From Metellina segmentata (taxonomy: Eukaryota > Arthropoda > Arachnida > Araneae > Tetragnathidae), in NCBI GenBank assembly GCA_947359465.1, contig OX375876.1, forward strand, positions 83,350,359 to 83,414,358: 64,000 nucleotides of DNA. Reading direction: 5' to 3'. Position 1 is the first letter of the stretch. Every line of letters begins with the position of its first letter. A program made the position numbers and the translations under genes. The notes beneath the pieces were generated by a model, which was not told the DNA's origin, searched no databases, and saw only the letters and a list, made by a program, of their open reading frames with translations. Of the stretch, positions 24,101 to 35,486 are shown one piece after another.

Positions 24101-27100
24101 AGAAAAAGCAGTTACAAATTTTTATGGCATTTTCTGTCACAAGATAAAATAATCTTGTATATTTTCTTATTAACAGTATACAATTCATCACTTGTCATGA
24201 TTCAATAATAATAACATCATCAAACAGAACATACTGAGATGTGTATCTTTTTCAGGTATACTGGCAAAATTGCAAGATGATTTGTGTGCCATTTCAACTA
24301 AGTGACCTTTTGGGGGTTTTAACCAGTCAAAGCTTCATTTGAAGATTTTTGGATACATATACTAAGGGGCTCTGTGATGTTTTCAAATTTAAAAATAATA
24401 ATAGTATTAAGCTATAGATATGGCAGTTTAAGAAAAAGTAACGAAAATATCCCAATATTCCGGAATTTGTACGACCATCACAACGACTTTATTTGTTAAC
24501 CAATTAAAAAAATAATTGAATCGTAAGAAGGAGTACATTCTTATTCTTATATTACTTTTAAACTAAAAATAAATATTACAGAAACAATTACCAACAAAGC
24601 TTAACATTCGATCCAAAAAGTTATAAAGAGCCCAAATGTTAGGAGCCCAGTATGAATGAGTCAATCCCCGTTTAACAGGAAATAAACGCAGAAGAACTTT
24701 GTCCAGTTGACCCTATTAAAGAGAAAAACAAGAAATATGAGTGAGCATGAAACTTTATTAAAAAATACATAGTATTTCTAAAATATTTTATAATTAATAA
24801 AATTATTTTAAATCATCAATTTGAAAAAAAAAATTGTATCTTTAAAGCAACCTTCAATTTCCTAAAAAATGAAAAATTTAAGCTATTTTTTTAGATAAAT
24901 TAAAACTTTGCAAGTTACATAAAGAACAGCAAATGTATTACTTTAAATCCCAATGAAAAAAAAACATAATTTTAAATCATATTTGCAATTGCAAAATCAA
25001 ACCAGATTTAGCTTAAAAAAATTAATGGGGTAATAATAAAAGTAATGGTCTACTTTTGATATTTATAATTGAAAATTTGCAATATTCATTCTAATACTAT
25101 AGAATAATATCTCCAGATAAGATGTCAATTTTCTTCAGTCCCATTCAACTTTCATAGATTGCAATGCAATTAACTAGTGACTGAAAAGGTCTTTGAACAG
25201 GCTGGGTTTATGTTTGATGGCAAACAAAATTATGTAAAAAATGAGGACTCAGACCCTGATTCTTCATTGAATTTATTTGAAATCGTAAATGAAAGTGGAT
25301 GTACTTTTACTGGTATAAATGACTACATATACACTACCCTACAATGATGGACTGGACGATAGCGGATTTGCATAAAATCTGACTACTTCTTTGGGGATGT
25401 TTTTCGTGGTATGGCCTGGGATCTTTACATGTTATTCCTGGCCAATTGAATGCCGACTTTATGGAATGGACGAATGTTACTTCCAGGACGACAACGCTCC
25501 ATGTCATGTTGCAGCCTAGGTGAAGCAATGGTATCAAGATATGGATGTAAAACGTCTTCCCTGGCCTGCTCAGAGTCCCGACCAAAACCCCATAGAACAT
25601 TTGTGGGACGAGTTAGAGCGACGCTTATGAACCAGAGAACCACGTCCAAAATCTACAGCTTAGCTGGCGATATTCTTACAGCAGGAATTGATGACACAAA
25701 TACCCATAGCTGTGTATCAAAACTTTGTTGAAAGTATGCCCAGAAGGGTTGCTAGTGTAATTGCAGTACGTGGGGGACCATCCCCCATTAAAACATGTAT
25801 TCTTTCCCTTATACCATGACATCTTGCTACCCGGTCCATTATTGTAAAGTAGTGTATATCAAGAATAACATTGCAGTTTTAACCTAAGTATCTTGAGCCA
25901 TGAGTTTTGGAAGAAAAGCATGAAACTGCAAGTGATGAAAGTAAAAATTCATTCACCACCTAATAAATTACAAGTTCTTTAATCTTTCAAAACAATTCAA
26001 CATTGGCTTATTTTTGTTAGAGGTACTACAAATGATGAATTAAAAGCACTTAACGTTTTAGAGGAGAAAGTTAATTTTGAACTGACAATTATTCATTTCA
26101 GTCAAATTTAGACGAATTCCTGGTATAAAATACATATGTAAGGTAGTTTTAAAAGTTAAAGAAATCTCAAAAGTGGTAAAGTTAAACTTTTTTTATCATT
26201 TACAAAATCTTTGAGTACTTCCATTAATTAATATTATTGATATGAATACTGCTATAAATTTAAAATTTACATGTTTGTTACAGTAATAGATACAGAATTA
26301 GTGCATTCTATAGTTACTCCACTTAAGACATCAAAATTTTTCTGGTCCCTTGAGTGATGACTTATTGAAGTTTAACTGCATCATATTTTAAATCAAATTA
26401 ATCATTTCTGTAGAGTACAAAGAAAGAAAATGATTGAAGACCATCAGAAAATGTGGAAATTTTAATGTAACACAAAACAGCGCATGCATTCTAATTTTCA
26501 AAAAGTATAAAGAAAGGACACTTGTATCTGAATTTTATAGGATTCATTTATTAAAACAATATAGAAAAGTATCCAGAAATATTTTCAGAAAGTACTTGAG
26601 TTTTGAAATGTTTTTAATAAAAACCAAATTACCGAATATATGAATGGTCCAAACGACAGAGCCACTGTGAAAATGCCTACTCCAGCAAGTTTCATAAAGT
26701 TCTGTATTGAAAAAGTGTGACCAACATCCTTTTTACCTAGACGTATATAAGATTGAAATAAATAGGTACTAATAATAATATTATTATTTCTATCAAAGCA
26801 CTATAAATTTTAACCTACCAATAGTCTTTTGGAAGCAATAATTTTTCAATAGAAACAAAAAGTAAGCTGGAGCAAGGTATAAGTATATATGCTTCAAGTT
26901 TATCAATAATGAAAACCAAAAAGCTGCTTTAACATACTTTTTCTGAAAGGAAATATGATAGACATTAAATATACTTTTACACAAGCAAAGCAACATACAC
27001 TCTTACGACAAAAAAAAGTTGCACCTAGAAGGAACTGTCAGAATGCAATGAAATTTACAAGGTTGGTAAAGTGCTAATGAATGAGTAAATGATTAAAATT

Positions 27101-30100
27101 TGAGATGGAAAAATGCAAACTTTATTGAAATTTTTTTTTTAAAAGTGGTATCATTCATATGATTTTGAACCCTGGCATGTAGTTCCAGCAGATTACGCAG
27201 TACATCTCGTCCAATGGCATCCCATACATTCTCAATTGGGGACACGTCTTGTGAGTATGCTGGACATGGTAAGGTATCATTGTGCTGTAGACAAGCTCTA
27301 GAGACAGCAGCAAATATGGGGTCAAGCATTGTCTTGTTGAAAAAGAAGGTGAACCTGGGAGTTCAGGAATGGGTGCGTAACTGCATGCGAAATTTCTTAT
27401 ACGTAATGCTGGCCAGTCAAAGAGCCCATAACGAAAACCAAAGGTGATTTGGCATCATACGCAATTGCACCCCACACCATGATACCAGGTCTTCTGGATG
27501 TGTGACGCTGCACAATAAACCATGAATCTTGGCGTTGACAAGGTTGCCTCCACCCAGACAGAAGCAGTTCCACTCAATGCTATTTGACACCCCATGTCTA
27601 TCTGGTACGACACCATTCCAGTCTTTGACGGCAATGCAATGGTGTTGAAGGCAGTCGACGTAACAGTCTACATGACTTTAGTCCCACGTTGTGAAGCTGA
27701 CGACAAATGGTGCGATCACTTATTGGATGATCAAGACAAGTTCCCACTGTTCGTGGGATGTCTGCAACAGTGGCTGTTGGATCAGTACATGCGCATGTCT
27801 TACAACACGTAGATCCTCTTTCGGTCCAGTTTCTCTATGCATAAATGGCCTGGTTGACAGTGGCATGTGCCTTGTTGTATCCACTGCTACCAACAGTAAC
27901 ATCACTACAATCTATATATGTCGCAATCCGTCGATAAGACCATCCAATTTCTTGGAAGCCAATTACTTGGCCTCAGTCAAATCTCCCAGTAGCTAAAATT
28001 GTTTGCGAACTCAATGAGAAAAGATGTAACCAACACAACAGCATGAGTCTAAATTAATTTGCTGCACTACTGGATGTCCTCTTAAGCCCCTGTATGAGAG
28101 CTGCCCTGTGTGTGGAGCATGCTCAAACGATACTGAAAATTTGATCATTTGCATTTCCAACGCAGATGTACCACTCCTCCAAATTTCATTTATACCAGTC
28201 TACTCTTTCCAGGTGCAAATTTTTTTTTTGTCTTAAAAGTGTATAACATATTTTCTACGCTGAATAAAACAAATTAAATATATATATTTACAAAATAATG
28301 ATTTCATCTCACATAAAAAAAATCAAACTGAAAATTTGATGCTAGTTTAATTTGACATAAAGATCATTAGTTTGATTAACTGTAAGTTGATACCATTTGC
28401 AAACACTAATTAAGATGAAAATTATTTTTATATTGTAAAATATACTACATTCCTCACATTAAAGTAAATATAATTTTTCTCAACAAAAGCATGAGTTTTG
28501 AAGTGCTTTGTTTCTCTAAGTTCAGCGATACTTATGCATTTAGATATATGATTTATTTCTTATATAATCATAAATTTATGTTGAATATACGTATATTTAT
28601 TAGTTTCGAACTTTATTGGCACAGTAGAATCTATGAAGGACAAGAATGAATGCATTAACAAATTTTGTAGCTGTTATCAATAATACTATAGTTAAAAATT
28701 TTAAATTAATTGTACTTTTTTCATTTGTGTTAAAATACTGATCGTATAAATACATGCTCTATACAAATATTTTTCACTTCATCACAAAAAATGGAAAGAT
28801 AATATAATCAAACAAAGATCACAAAACAAACTTGATGAAATCACCTCAAACATATCAGCAATAGATATGAATAAAAATCCATTTAAAAACCCATTATATT
28901 GAAAATGGATATGGTCAACTAGTAGTAAGCCAGGATTCCAAAGTAATAACATAGCCAAAACCACTTCAGTAGATGACCATGGGTCAGTTGCTTTATTTTT
29001 CTTATCCTTGACTAAATTGAAGATCCTAAATGGAATTGAAAAATAAAGTACGTCAGAAAACTGTCATTTAAATGGAATTTTCAACATTTGAGCTATGAAA
29101 ATCAGTATAAATTTCATAAGTATAAATATTTTCAACAGCAAAATGTTTTAATAACAAGAGTAAACACATTTCCAGCAAGAGTATGGATCTAAAAGACATC
29201 TAATACATGGTTCCCAGATCTTTGTCCAAAAAAATTCAAAGACTTTACCAAACAAAAACTTTTTAAGGACCTGAAATTTTTTATAAAGACCTAAAACAAG
29301 GCATATGTAAAAATTGTCAATTGAAAAGAAAAATGTGAAATTTTTTTAAAAATAACAATAAAATAAAATTTTTACTCCATTTTTTAAACTAATGACAGTC
29401 ATAAAAAAAAGAATGATTATTATCAATTTTGGTAAAAATGTGGATTTTCTTTATCAGAACCTGTGATTCTATTTTGCAAAGTGGGCTTCTCATCTCAATG
29501 CTAACTATCGGGCTACATGCACACATATCAATTTAGGTTGTGCAATAAAATATCGTACGAACACACGACACAATCTCTGTTTTACCCTCGTCCACTGCTA
29601 CTATAACAGACAGCTGTCGTGGTTTATTTTGTTCGAGAAACAAAACAAATCCAAAGTTTTGACTGGCTATACAGCTTTTTATTCTCTAGTACCAGTTTCT
29701 ATCTTCGTAATCGTTAAAGATAGTAAAAATTTCAACAGATTTGAAATTTGCAGAAAATTTTACACCAGAAGGATACTGAGCGAGCCAAATTGCCGTTGGC
29801 TAAGTCCCGAGTACATAATTGGGGACCTGGTTGCTGGAAAATTCCTTTGGATTCAAATAGTGGACTGTATGAGGTACTAGAGATAGCTACTAGGTTTTAA
29901 AGTAAAATTTCTTTACAGTTAATAAATTATTTACACAATGATTTGGATTGGGGGCGATCCCCTTTTCAATCCAAGAGGTTGGGAGCACAGTGCGTCCGCT
30001 GAGTTCAAATGTTATCTAGCTTCTGCCTAAGATGGGATATATTTTGGTGAAACTATCGCCTCATTGGCGAGCTTGCAGCTCGCCAATGAGACCAGACACC

Positions 30101-33100
30101 AGGCTCTAACAGATACCTCAAACGTGCTTTTCTTTAAATAAATTTTCAATTGTAACTTTTATATTTTCACAGTACCAATTCGGCCACATTTTACGAAGAT
30201 ATTCATTATGAACACAAAAAGGACTTCAAGAGGTTTTCTAACTTTGCAATCATTAAAGATAGTAAAAATTGTAACGAATTTGAAATCTGTGGAAAATTTT
30301 TCACCAGATTGATACCTTAAGTAGTCCAAATTTTATGCAAAGCCCGAATTCTGTCGTAGGCAAGGCCGTGCTGGCCTGCTAGTATAATATCAAATATCCT
30401 TTCCATTTCTAGTCTAAAAATAGAATTTCACTGCACTGAGTCACGTGCTTGAAGAAACTTTCTAGTTTTACAAAAACGAATAATTAAGTAATCCGAAACT
30501 GTAAGTTTTCATTCTTGTACATACGACGTCAATTGTCCAAATTTGTAATGATAATGTAAGTGAAAAAGTAAGTTCTCCTACAAAAACCTTAATATTTTCT
30601 TTGCATTTCTGTATCAATCTCGAAACAACTTTAAAAATGAAATGTTCAAAGGCGGAATTCTTTCACGTCTGTATAGCTTATGCAAAAATGTGATGGGACA
30701 ACGCGACAATGAAACGTGGTTTATGACCTTCATTCATACTGTGGTGTTGGTCTGATATATATCACATGGTGTCAAAGCGAGTAACACATGCTTTATTCAG
30801 AATGACGCTCAAATGGCGCGCCTGCCGTGAAGGAAACTAGTCTGGACAAGTTCCAATGCAAGACAAAATTACACAATTATGTACTTGATTGGTTAAAAAA
30901 TTTAAGTACTTTCAAGTACTTTTCACAAAGTTCCATCGTTTTCAAAAACTTTCAAAGGCCCCTAGTTCGGAAAAAAAATTCAAGGACTTTTCAAGGACCG
31001 TGGGAATCTTGTAATAATGTGAATCTAATTACTGCTAAAGAGAAATAATTTATCATAATTTTATTGAATGGCCATCATTAAAAAGAGATCAGTGATTGGA
31101 TGGAAAATCTTTTTCTAACAGATTGGACTTTATACCTACATTTTAGTTACTAACAGGTTTTTTTAATCAGTCATAATAAATGTATAGATTACCTTTTATT
31201 TCCTATGTTTTAAGTAGATTTGGTTCTCAATATCCTAATGTAAAATTTTGTGATCATTCAGGTTTTGGAACAGTAAAATATTTCATTTTACAGTCATAGT
31301 ACTCACTGAATACTTTATTTTATTAAAACCACCATTATTGTCAATGCCTCCCCTATCTTAAAATTTCCTTATGCTTTTCAATGGAGGAAGTCTAACCTCT
31401 CAGAAGCCCTTTAGACAAATGTAAATATCAATATTTATTTTCCAAATTTCAAGATGCCCAAGTAGAGAAAACTGCTTGTTAACATCATGGGACAGGAAAA
31501 AAAATTTTGTGCCCACATACTTCATTTTTTTTAGTGCCTACATTGCCTGGATTGGTTGAAAATTGGAGTTTTATGGTGCAGGATGTAAAAGTGGATAACT
31601 ACTTGGTCTTGAAGTTGCATTCATTACGTAGCTCAAATCATCTGAGTGGAAACACATATTCATACCACTACCATATCCATATTTCGTTATGATTCTCATC
31701 CAATCAAAGGAATATCTAAGTAGCGACAGAAAGCCTTTAGCAAAGGTCTTCACTCACAATGATTCTATTTCCCATGCACTCGCAGGGTATGCTGATTTAA
31801 ATCAGCTTGATTTAAATCATGAATAAATCAAGTTATTTTTACTAAAAATTTATCATCTAAGACAATTTTTTTAAATTGTCTTTTATTTTTATATTAAAAT
31901 TTCATAATATTGTAAACGAAATAAACTAGGACAAGATGCATGTTATTTTAACTGAGTTCTGCTTCTATCCCAACATCTTTAGGATGACAAAATTGAATTA
32001 ATATTTAACTGAACATCATCTGCTTTCCTAGATTGAGGTCATTCTTAAGATAATAGTGTTGATTGGGATGACAATGACAACCTGATGAACCAGTAGCTAT
32101 TTATCTCTTTGGTCACTGAAATAGGTCATTCACATATCTATATATCAGTACAAACGAAATTTTAACAGCACATTAGGCCAGTCCATGTACAGTGCAATGT
32201 GTTTTTGGTTAATTTTGATATCCTCTTTCGCATAAAAAGGTTGGTAATACTTTAGCCTTTCAAATTGAGGTTATATAATTATTTTGCTATATTTTAAAAG
32301 CAATGTTTGTTTTTTTTAATGTAAAAATGTTTTTAATACAATTTCTAGAATAATTTAGAATTGAAATGATTAGAGAGGTTAGAAAATATGATAAATCTTT
32401 TAGATTATGGCTATAATTTTAGAAATAATTGTAAACATTAATCATTAAACTTATTTATGTACTCTTACTGCAAGGAAACTAGTCTTCATTTATGCATTAA
32501 ATAATACTAGCCTAAAGTCCATCCTTTATATAAAAGTTAGAAAGATATATAAAAAGAAATTGATTTAATCAAACTATAGTTTTACTGTTAGCACTTCAGT
32601 ATGTATTTGAAGTGCTAAAGGGTTTCTCAGTAATTTTTTAGATGCTATACGATAAAAATATTCAGGACTACTGGAAAATAAAATCTGTCAGTTAAAAAAT
32701 TCAAGGAAATGCTTTGAATATATGAATAGATAAATTAAAATAACACTAAAACACTTGAAATTAAAGTTTACTTTAACCTTTACGCTGTAGCGCTTATATT
32801 TTTTTCAATCGTCTCCAGGAACGGCTTTTTCGCATGCATGTCCAACCCCCTTATCTAACTTGAGCGATAGAGCCTTGAGTGGCATTTACGACTGACGCTT
32901 TCCTTTCATAGTATTGTGTGGCATATATCACCAGTGACCTTGCCTTTCCCCCAAAGCTTTCACACCTCACAGTCGACAGAGTACCAAACAAAAAGAGGGA
33001 TCCTCTAGATCAGTCGCTGACAGCTCATAAATGGTAATCGTTGCCAGCGGTTACATAAAAGAGGGATAACATTTATCATACACAGATCTATAGCATGTCG

Positions 33101-34883
33101 CTGGTGTAAATGAAATTGCAGTGGTAACAATTGTCTACCTGCCGCAGCGTAAAGGTTAAACACAAAGTAAAAGAAACAAAATATTAAAGAACAAAAAAGA
33201 CTTACCTGCTCACACCATAACAATATACTAAATCAGAAAATATTACAGACATCCTCAAAAAAAATACTGTCTGTAAGCTCTCGTAATTCAAGTTAGTTAC
33301 AATAAGCATTTTGGGATCAAAATATTTTGCAAATTGTGCTAGAAGAAATTCAAACCATGCAAAGAGAGGTGGGTAGTCAAGGGTCCATTCAGACGTCTCC
33401 TACGGTAAAACAGTCAAATTGTTCATTAAATGTGATAACATGAAATGTATACATTTTCAGTTAGTTTTAGAAGAGCAGAGAAACAAATAAACATTTACAT
33501 ATAAATCTATCGATATATATAAAAAAAGGATGTGGGTGTATATATTCTCCATATAAATCTATACAGTTAGACCAATCCACATGCAATATGGCACACATAC
33601 TTTAGTACACTGCAGAAAATATAAGCTATTTCTTTCCTGTTTTAAGACCAATCTGTAACCATGAAAATTGGTACACAGGTAGTCCTAAAAGTGTCACTCG
33701 AAGCCCCAAATTTAAAATCTAAAGTTTGTTTTTCTGCAATAAATGAACATGGATAAGGAAACAAGTTCTACAGAGTTTGTGTATTTGGGTTAACACAGGG
33801 AAATCTTGTAGTCATATTCTAGATGTTACAATCATATTTAAAACACAAGCAACACAAGGTTATTCAGCTAGTATACTATAAATGCTTTGACGAAGAAAAA
33901 AAATTTGAAAAGCTTGATTTTAATGAGAATGAAGTGAAAGAATTTTTAAAAAGTACAAATTAAAGTACAAGATGTATTTTCTGCCATGCTAAATATAAGT
34001 GAGTGTTTCTGCAGGGATTCATGTTTCCAACATGTATTCTGAATTTGATATCAGTAGACTTATTGTCAGTACCAATAAAATTAAATAGCAAATGGCACCA
34101 CAACTGCTGTAAGCAACAATTTAAGGTAACCCTATGTGAATTATACAAGACTTATGTGAATTATATTTGGACAGCAGAAGTAAAATCTTTGCAGGCCATC
34201 TACATTTTTACATTGAAAACATTTTACATTGCATCAAAAATTTAAAAAGTGGGTGTTTATACCAATTCCAACTTTTAAAGTATGATTAAACTCAAGAACT
34301 CGGTACCAGCCCCTGGCCAAATCGTTAACTCATTTTCATCGCCAAACGATTATTTGAATTTAGGCAAGTGGAAGTTAAGTAGCAAACCTATAAGGTGTTA
34401 CTACATCCAAAATTACCGCCGATTGGCGAAGGTACTGTATTCTTGGATCTACCAAATTAGACACTAATATAATGCAAAATAATTTTATCTACCTCTAAAT
34501 ACCACTCTTTAAGTGACTTTTGATAAGTAATCGCCATCCAGTTGCGGTGAACTTCCAAATCTGTGGATTTGCTGTAAATGAAAAATTCATTCATATCATG
34601 TGATGAAAATTAATATAAAACTAATAGTGTGCACAAAACTTAACCATAAAAACGAACACTCAAAGAATAAGGTCAGTTGTCCATTAACTTTAAAAAAAAT
34701 AATTAAACAAAAGTTATTCAAATTTGCGTTAGATCGCCAAGAGATCAAATCGGAAGCTTTTCCTATTCTTAGTTCTCTAATATAGCGTATTTATTGAAGA
34801 TTAATAACTTACTAAAGCGGGATAAAAAGAAACTTTAAACAAGTAACTGCAGCAAAAGAAACAAAACAATCATTAAAATACAT
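14887..34883 (-). CDS. ALG8: ALG8, dolichyl-P-Glc:Glc1Man9GlcNAc2-PP-Dol alpha-1,3-glucosyltransferase (gene span, twelve coding exons)
   Basis: Exons in transcript order are 34813..34883, 34493..34571, 33206..33399, 28845..29025, 26819..26942, 26633..26736, 24592..24712, 23498..23634, 22126..22265, 19538..19635, 16720..16792 and 14887..15127. All junctions have GT-AG and keep frame, giving 520 residues against 526 in human. ALG8 is a multi-span ER membrane enzyme of glycosyltransferase family 57 (GT-C fold). It adds the second glucose to the lipid-linked oligosaccharide before N-glycosylation. Diagnostic blocks are [10 protein letters not shown] (residues 26-35, the acidic first luminal loop that carries the GT-C catalytic Asp), [17 protein letters not shown] (51-67), DHIHFQYNG (152-160), [29 protein letters not shown] and [11 protein letters not shown] (367-377). 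The C terminus ends in KKKK, fitting a dilysine ER-retrieval signal. The start ATG has an in-frame stop just upstream. Introns are packed with transposons, yet no exon is damaged. Confidence 0.96.
15330..15905 (-). mobile_element. Tc1/mariner-like transposase relic, 5' truncated
   Basis: Minus-strand reading gives SDESRFL-type sequence near 15835, then [20 protein letters not shown], a segment corresponding to AQRYV, and at the low end an approximation of [15 protein letters not shown] (15345..15410). This is the DDE half of a Tc1-like transposase with frameshifts. The N-terminal half is missing. It lies in ALG8 intron 11. Confidence 0.75.
16720..16792 (-). CDS. ALG8: ALG8 exon 11, residues 417-440
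   Basis: Acceptor TTTATAG|AA, donor AA|GTAAGT. It encodes [20 protein letters not shown], matching human [20 protein letters not shown]. Confidence 0.92.
16880..17035. other. Palindrome-rich segment next to a repeat fragment
   Basis: It contains CATACCGGTATG, AGATCGATCT and a second ACCGGT within 150 bases, and begins GAGGCGCCTTCACAC. It looks like a transposon end but I found no partner end. It adjoins a GGTTCCCAC-family fragment. Confidence 0.35.
17036..17320 (+). repeat. Fragment of the GGTTCCCAC repeat family (copy E)
   Basis: It shares the family internal blocks: TGGTTTATTTT...AACAAAACAAA, GTTTCTATCTTCGC, GAAAATTTTACACC and TTTGACGAAGATATTGATTA. These occur in the same order in the copies at 29.2, 40.3 and 50 kb. 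Neither terminus is present. Confidence 0.7.
18554..18840 (-). mobile_element. Helitron 3' end, reverse orientation
   Basis: Read on the - strand the segment ends in a GC-rich hairpin GGGGCGGAGCCCC followed by CTAG and then T, as Helitron 3' ends do. The preceding GGCGAGCGTAAGCGAGCAGG matches the 3' end of the Helitron at 46.7-47.6 kb. Its 5' end (TC) was not identified. Confidence 0.6.
18846..19360. repeat. Two tandem units of about 265 bp
   Basis: Blocks recur in order with an offset near 262-270 bases: GCCAGACATAAAATTTAT (18911 and 19180 area), GTGATGTCATGGT, GAAAGTCCAATC and GTCATGTTG. An inverted partial copy of the TGACGTCACAGCGAG block lies at 18722..18785. It may belong to the adjoining Helitron-like element. 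Confidence 0.6.
19538..19635 (-). CDS. ALG8: ALG8 exon 10, residues 384-416
   Basis: Acceptor TTTTTAG|A, donor G|GTGAGT. It encodes [18 protein letters not shown], matching human LTTTGHYSLFPLLFTAPE. Confidence 0.94.
19640..20780. other. ALG8 intron 9, right of exon 10
   Basis: AT-rich; I see no gene or bounded repeat. Confidence 0.6.
20782..21482 (-). mobile_element. pogo/Tigger-like DNA transposon, internally deleted
   Basis: Inverted ends CATTAGCACTCCAATTATC (left) and, read inward from the right, CAGTAATACTCCAATTATCC. TA lies on both flanks (20780..20781, 21483..21484). Each end holds subterminal repeats of the form CAATTATCTGGAT/GATAATTGG. A minus-strand frame of 143 codons (20928..21359) has an acidic DDPEDD block and a [10 protein letters not shown] segment resembling the C terminus of Tigger/jerky proteins. 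The DDE catalytic core is absent. Confidence 0.7.
22126..22265 (-). CDS. ALG8: ALG8 exon 9, residues 338-383
   Basis: Acceptor TTTTGTAG|CCT, donor AC|GTAAGT. It encodes [20 protein letters not shown], matching human [20 protein letters not shown]. Confidence 0.95.
22266..23497. other. ALG8 intron 8
   Basis: AT-rich with no recognisable element. Confidence 0.6.
23498..23634 (-). CDS. ALG8: ALG8 exon 8, residues 292-337
   Basis: Acceptor TCCTCAG|CA, donor ACA|GTAAGT. It encodes [20 protein letters not shown], matching human MTSGLVQQFQHTVLPSVTP. Confidence 0.95.
24592..24712 (-). CDS. ALG8: ALG8 exon 7, residues 252-291
   Basis: Acceptor TTTAATAG|GGT, donor G|GTAATT. It encodes [20 protein letters not shown], against human [20 protein letters not shown], one of the best-conserved ALG8 blocks. 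Confidence 0.95.
25330..25856 (+). mobile_element. Tc1/mariner-like element, internally deleted
   Basis: Inverted ends TACACTACCCTACAATGATGG and, inward from the right, TACACTACTTTACAATAATGG, flanked by TA on both sides. The + strand encodes with shifts [35 protein letters not shown] and [15 protein letters not shown], the C-terminal half of a Tc1-like transposase. The N-terminal half is deleted. It is in ALG8 intron 6. Confidence 0.85.
26633..26736 (-). CDS. ALG8: ALG8 exon 6, residues 217-251
   Basis: Acceptor GTCTAG|GT, donor TCG|GTAATT. It encodes a membrane helix with [12 protein letters not shown], matching human VSALSLGPFL. Too short and split for a simple open-frame search. Confidence 0.93.
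26819..26942 (-). CDS. ALG8: ALG8 exon 5, residues 176-216
   Basis: Acceptor CTTTCAG|AAA, donor G|GTAGGT. It encodes [20 protein letters not shown], matching human [20 protein letters not shown]. Confidence 0.95.
27006..28233 (-). mobile_element. Tc1/mariner-like element, near full length but broken
   Basis: Ends read inward are CGACAAAAAAAAGTTGCACC (left) and AGACAAAAAAAAAATTTGCACC with two mismatches (right), flanked by TA. Minus-strand coding covers the length of a transposase: near 27700 a helix-turn-helix-to-DDE linker, then FCLGGGN, and at the low end [20 protein letters not shown] and [13 protein letters not shown], the terminal DDE motif. Frameshifts and stops make it inactive. It is in ALG8 intron 4. 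Confidence 0.85.
28845..29025 (-). CDS. ALG8: ALG8 exon 4, residues 115-175
   Basis: Acceptor CATTTAG|G, donor GAG|GTGATT. It encodes the highly conserved [20 protein letters not shown] membrane and loop segment. Confidence 0.95.
29206..31011 (+). mobile_element. GGTTCCCAC family, copy A
   Basis: It starts CATGGTTCCCAG and ends GTGGGAATCTTG; the 5-bp TAATA flanks both sides (29201..29205 and 31012..31016). Subterminal AAATTCAAGGACTTTTCAAG repeats lie at both ends. Interior blocks match copies B-D. A solo LTR interrupts it at 29777..30111, and another 90-bp insertion ends near 30390. The superfamily is not settled: termini look hAT-like but the duplication is 5 bp. Confidence 0.8.
29777..30111. 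mobile_element. Solo LTR
   Basis: A 335-bp insert in copy A, beginning TGAGCGAGCC and ending GGCTCTAACA (TG...CA termini), with 5-bp GATAC on both sides. The uninterrupted family sequence resumes exactly after the second GATAC. It contains a perfect hairpin CATTGGCGAGC...GCTCGCCAATG near 30062..30088. The retrotransposon family is unknown. Confidence 0.8.
31012..32776. other. ALG8 intron 3, middle part
   Basis: AT-rich. Near 31783 a CAGGGTATGC start is followed by two copies of TTGATTTAAATCA-type palindromes, which looks like one end of a hAT-type MITE, but I found no other end. Otherwise I see nothing. Confidence 0.5.
32777..33155. mobile_element. piggyBac-like MITE
   Basis: 379 bp with inverted ends CCTTTACGCTGTAGCG and, inward from the right, CCTTTACGCTGCGG. 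TTAA flanks both sides (32773..32776 and 33156..33159). TTAA duplication with CCYTT-type ends is the piggyBac signature. It is non-coding and ends 50 bases from the ALG8 exon 3 donor. Confidence 0.8.
33206..33399 (-). CDS. ALG8: ALG8 exon 3, residues 51-114
   Basis: It encodes [20 protein letters not shown] and FAKYFDPKM, near-identical to ALG8 proteins. Donor AG|GTAAGT. A piggyBac-like MITE ends only 50 bases beyond this donor. Confidence 0.95.
33506..33871 (+). mobile_element. Short non-autonomous Helitron
   Basis: It begins TCTATCGATATATATAAAAA after an A and ends TTATTCAGCTAG before a T, fitting Helitron TC...CTAG ends and A/T insertion. Internal text GTTAGACCAATCCACATG and GGCACACATACTTT is typical of Helitron copies as I recall them. 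A 3' hairpin is not clear. Confidence 0.5.
34493..34571 (-). CDS. ALG8: ALG8 exon 2, residues 24-50
   Basis: Acceptor TTTACAG|C, donor GAG|GTAGAT. It encodes the catalytic-loop motif [14 protein letters not shown]. Confidence 0.93.
34813..34883 (-). CDS. ALG8: ALG8 exon 1, residues 1-23
   Basis: It begins at the ATG at 34883 and encodes a hydrophobic first membrane segment ending FLFIPL. The codon split over the junction gives Tyr, making [15 protein letters not shown] against human IPTYHSTDFEVHRNW. An in-frame TGA lies upstream of the ATG. The N terminus is about ten residues shorter than in human. Confidence 0.85.
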
Positions 34884-35284
34884 CGTTGTTATTTGTGATC
34901 ATCACAGTCACAAAACGAAACAACTACGATCCGTTGGCAGAATCAATCGAAAACCGCAACATCAACAAACCCAACGTGTTTAAATTGACAGCTTCTTCCG
35001 AGAGAGATGAAATAAATTAAACTTTATTTTTCCCCCTCTTGATAGGTTGTTTTCCACTTGATAGGAAAATGAGGAAAATTTAAGGCCACATAGTTTCAAA
35101 TTAAGTTTTTGTTTCGTAAGTATTTTAATTCATGTTTTCTCTCTATTTGTTCGCTTAAATTCAAAACACAATGGAAAGCTATAGTCAATCAACTTCCAGT
35201 TTGCTTTCCAATAATTAATTTACGATTGCTTTTTATTTATGACATAAAGGTCAAATCTAGCTCATAGACGTGTAGATAGATAGT

Positions 35285-35480
35285 TGAATTAACATTGCAT
35301 TGGAGCAATACAATACAACCTTGTATTGGCGACGGTCCGGGATAAATCCCCTAGCAAAAGATTCGACACCCGGATATCTCCACGAAATTTTGAATCATGG
35401 TATGATGACGAGGTTACTCCTGAGTTGGCGCCCCACTTTCCAAACCATAGGCGTGAAATATCACCTCTATGATCTGACCT
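35285..35480 (-). repeat. SINE tail fragment, reverse orientation
   Basis: It reads as the reverse complement of the SINE body and tail at 35.64-35.82 kb (TTGGCGACGGTCCGGGAT, GACACCCGGAT, GATGACGAGG, CCCCACTTTCCAAACC). The tRNA-like head is missing. Confidence 0.8.
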
Positions 35481-35486
35481 GCCGAC

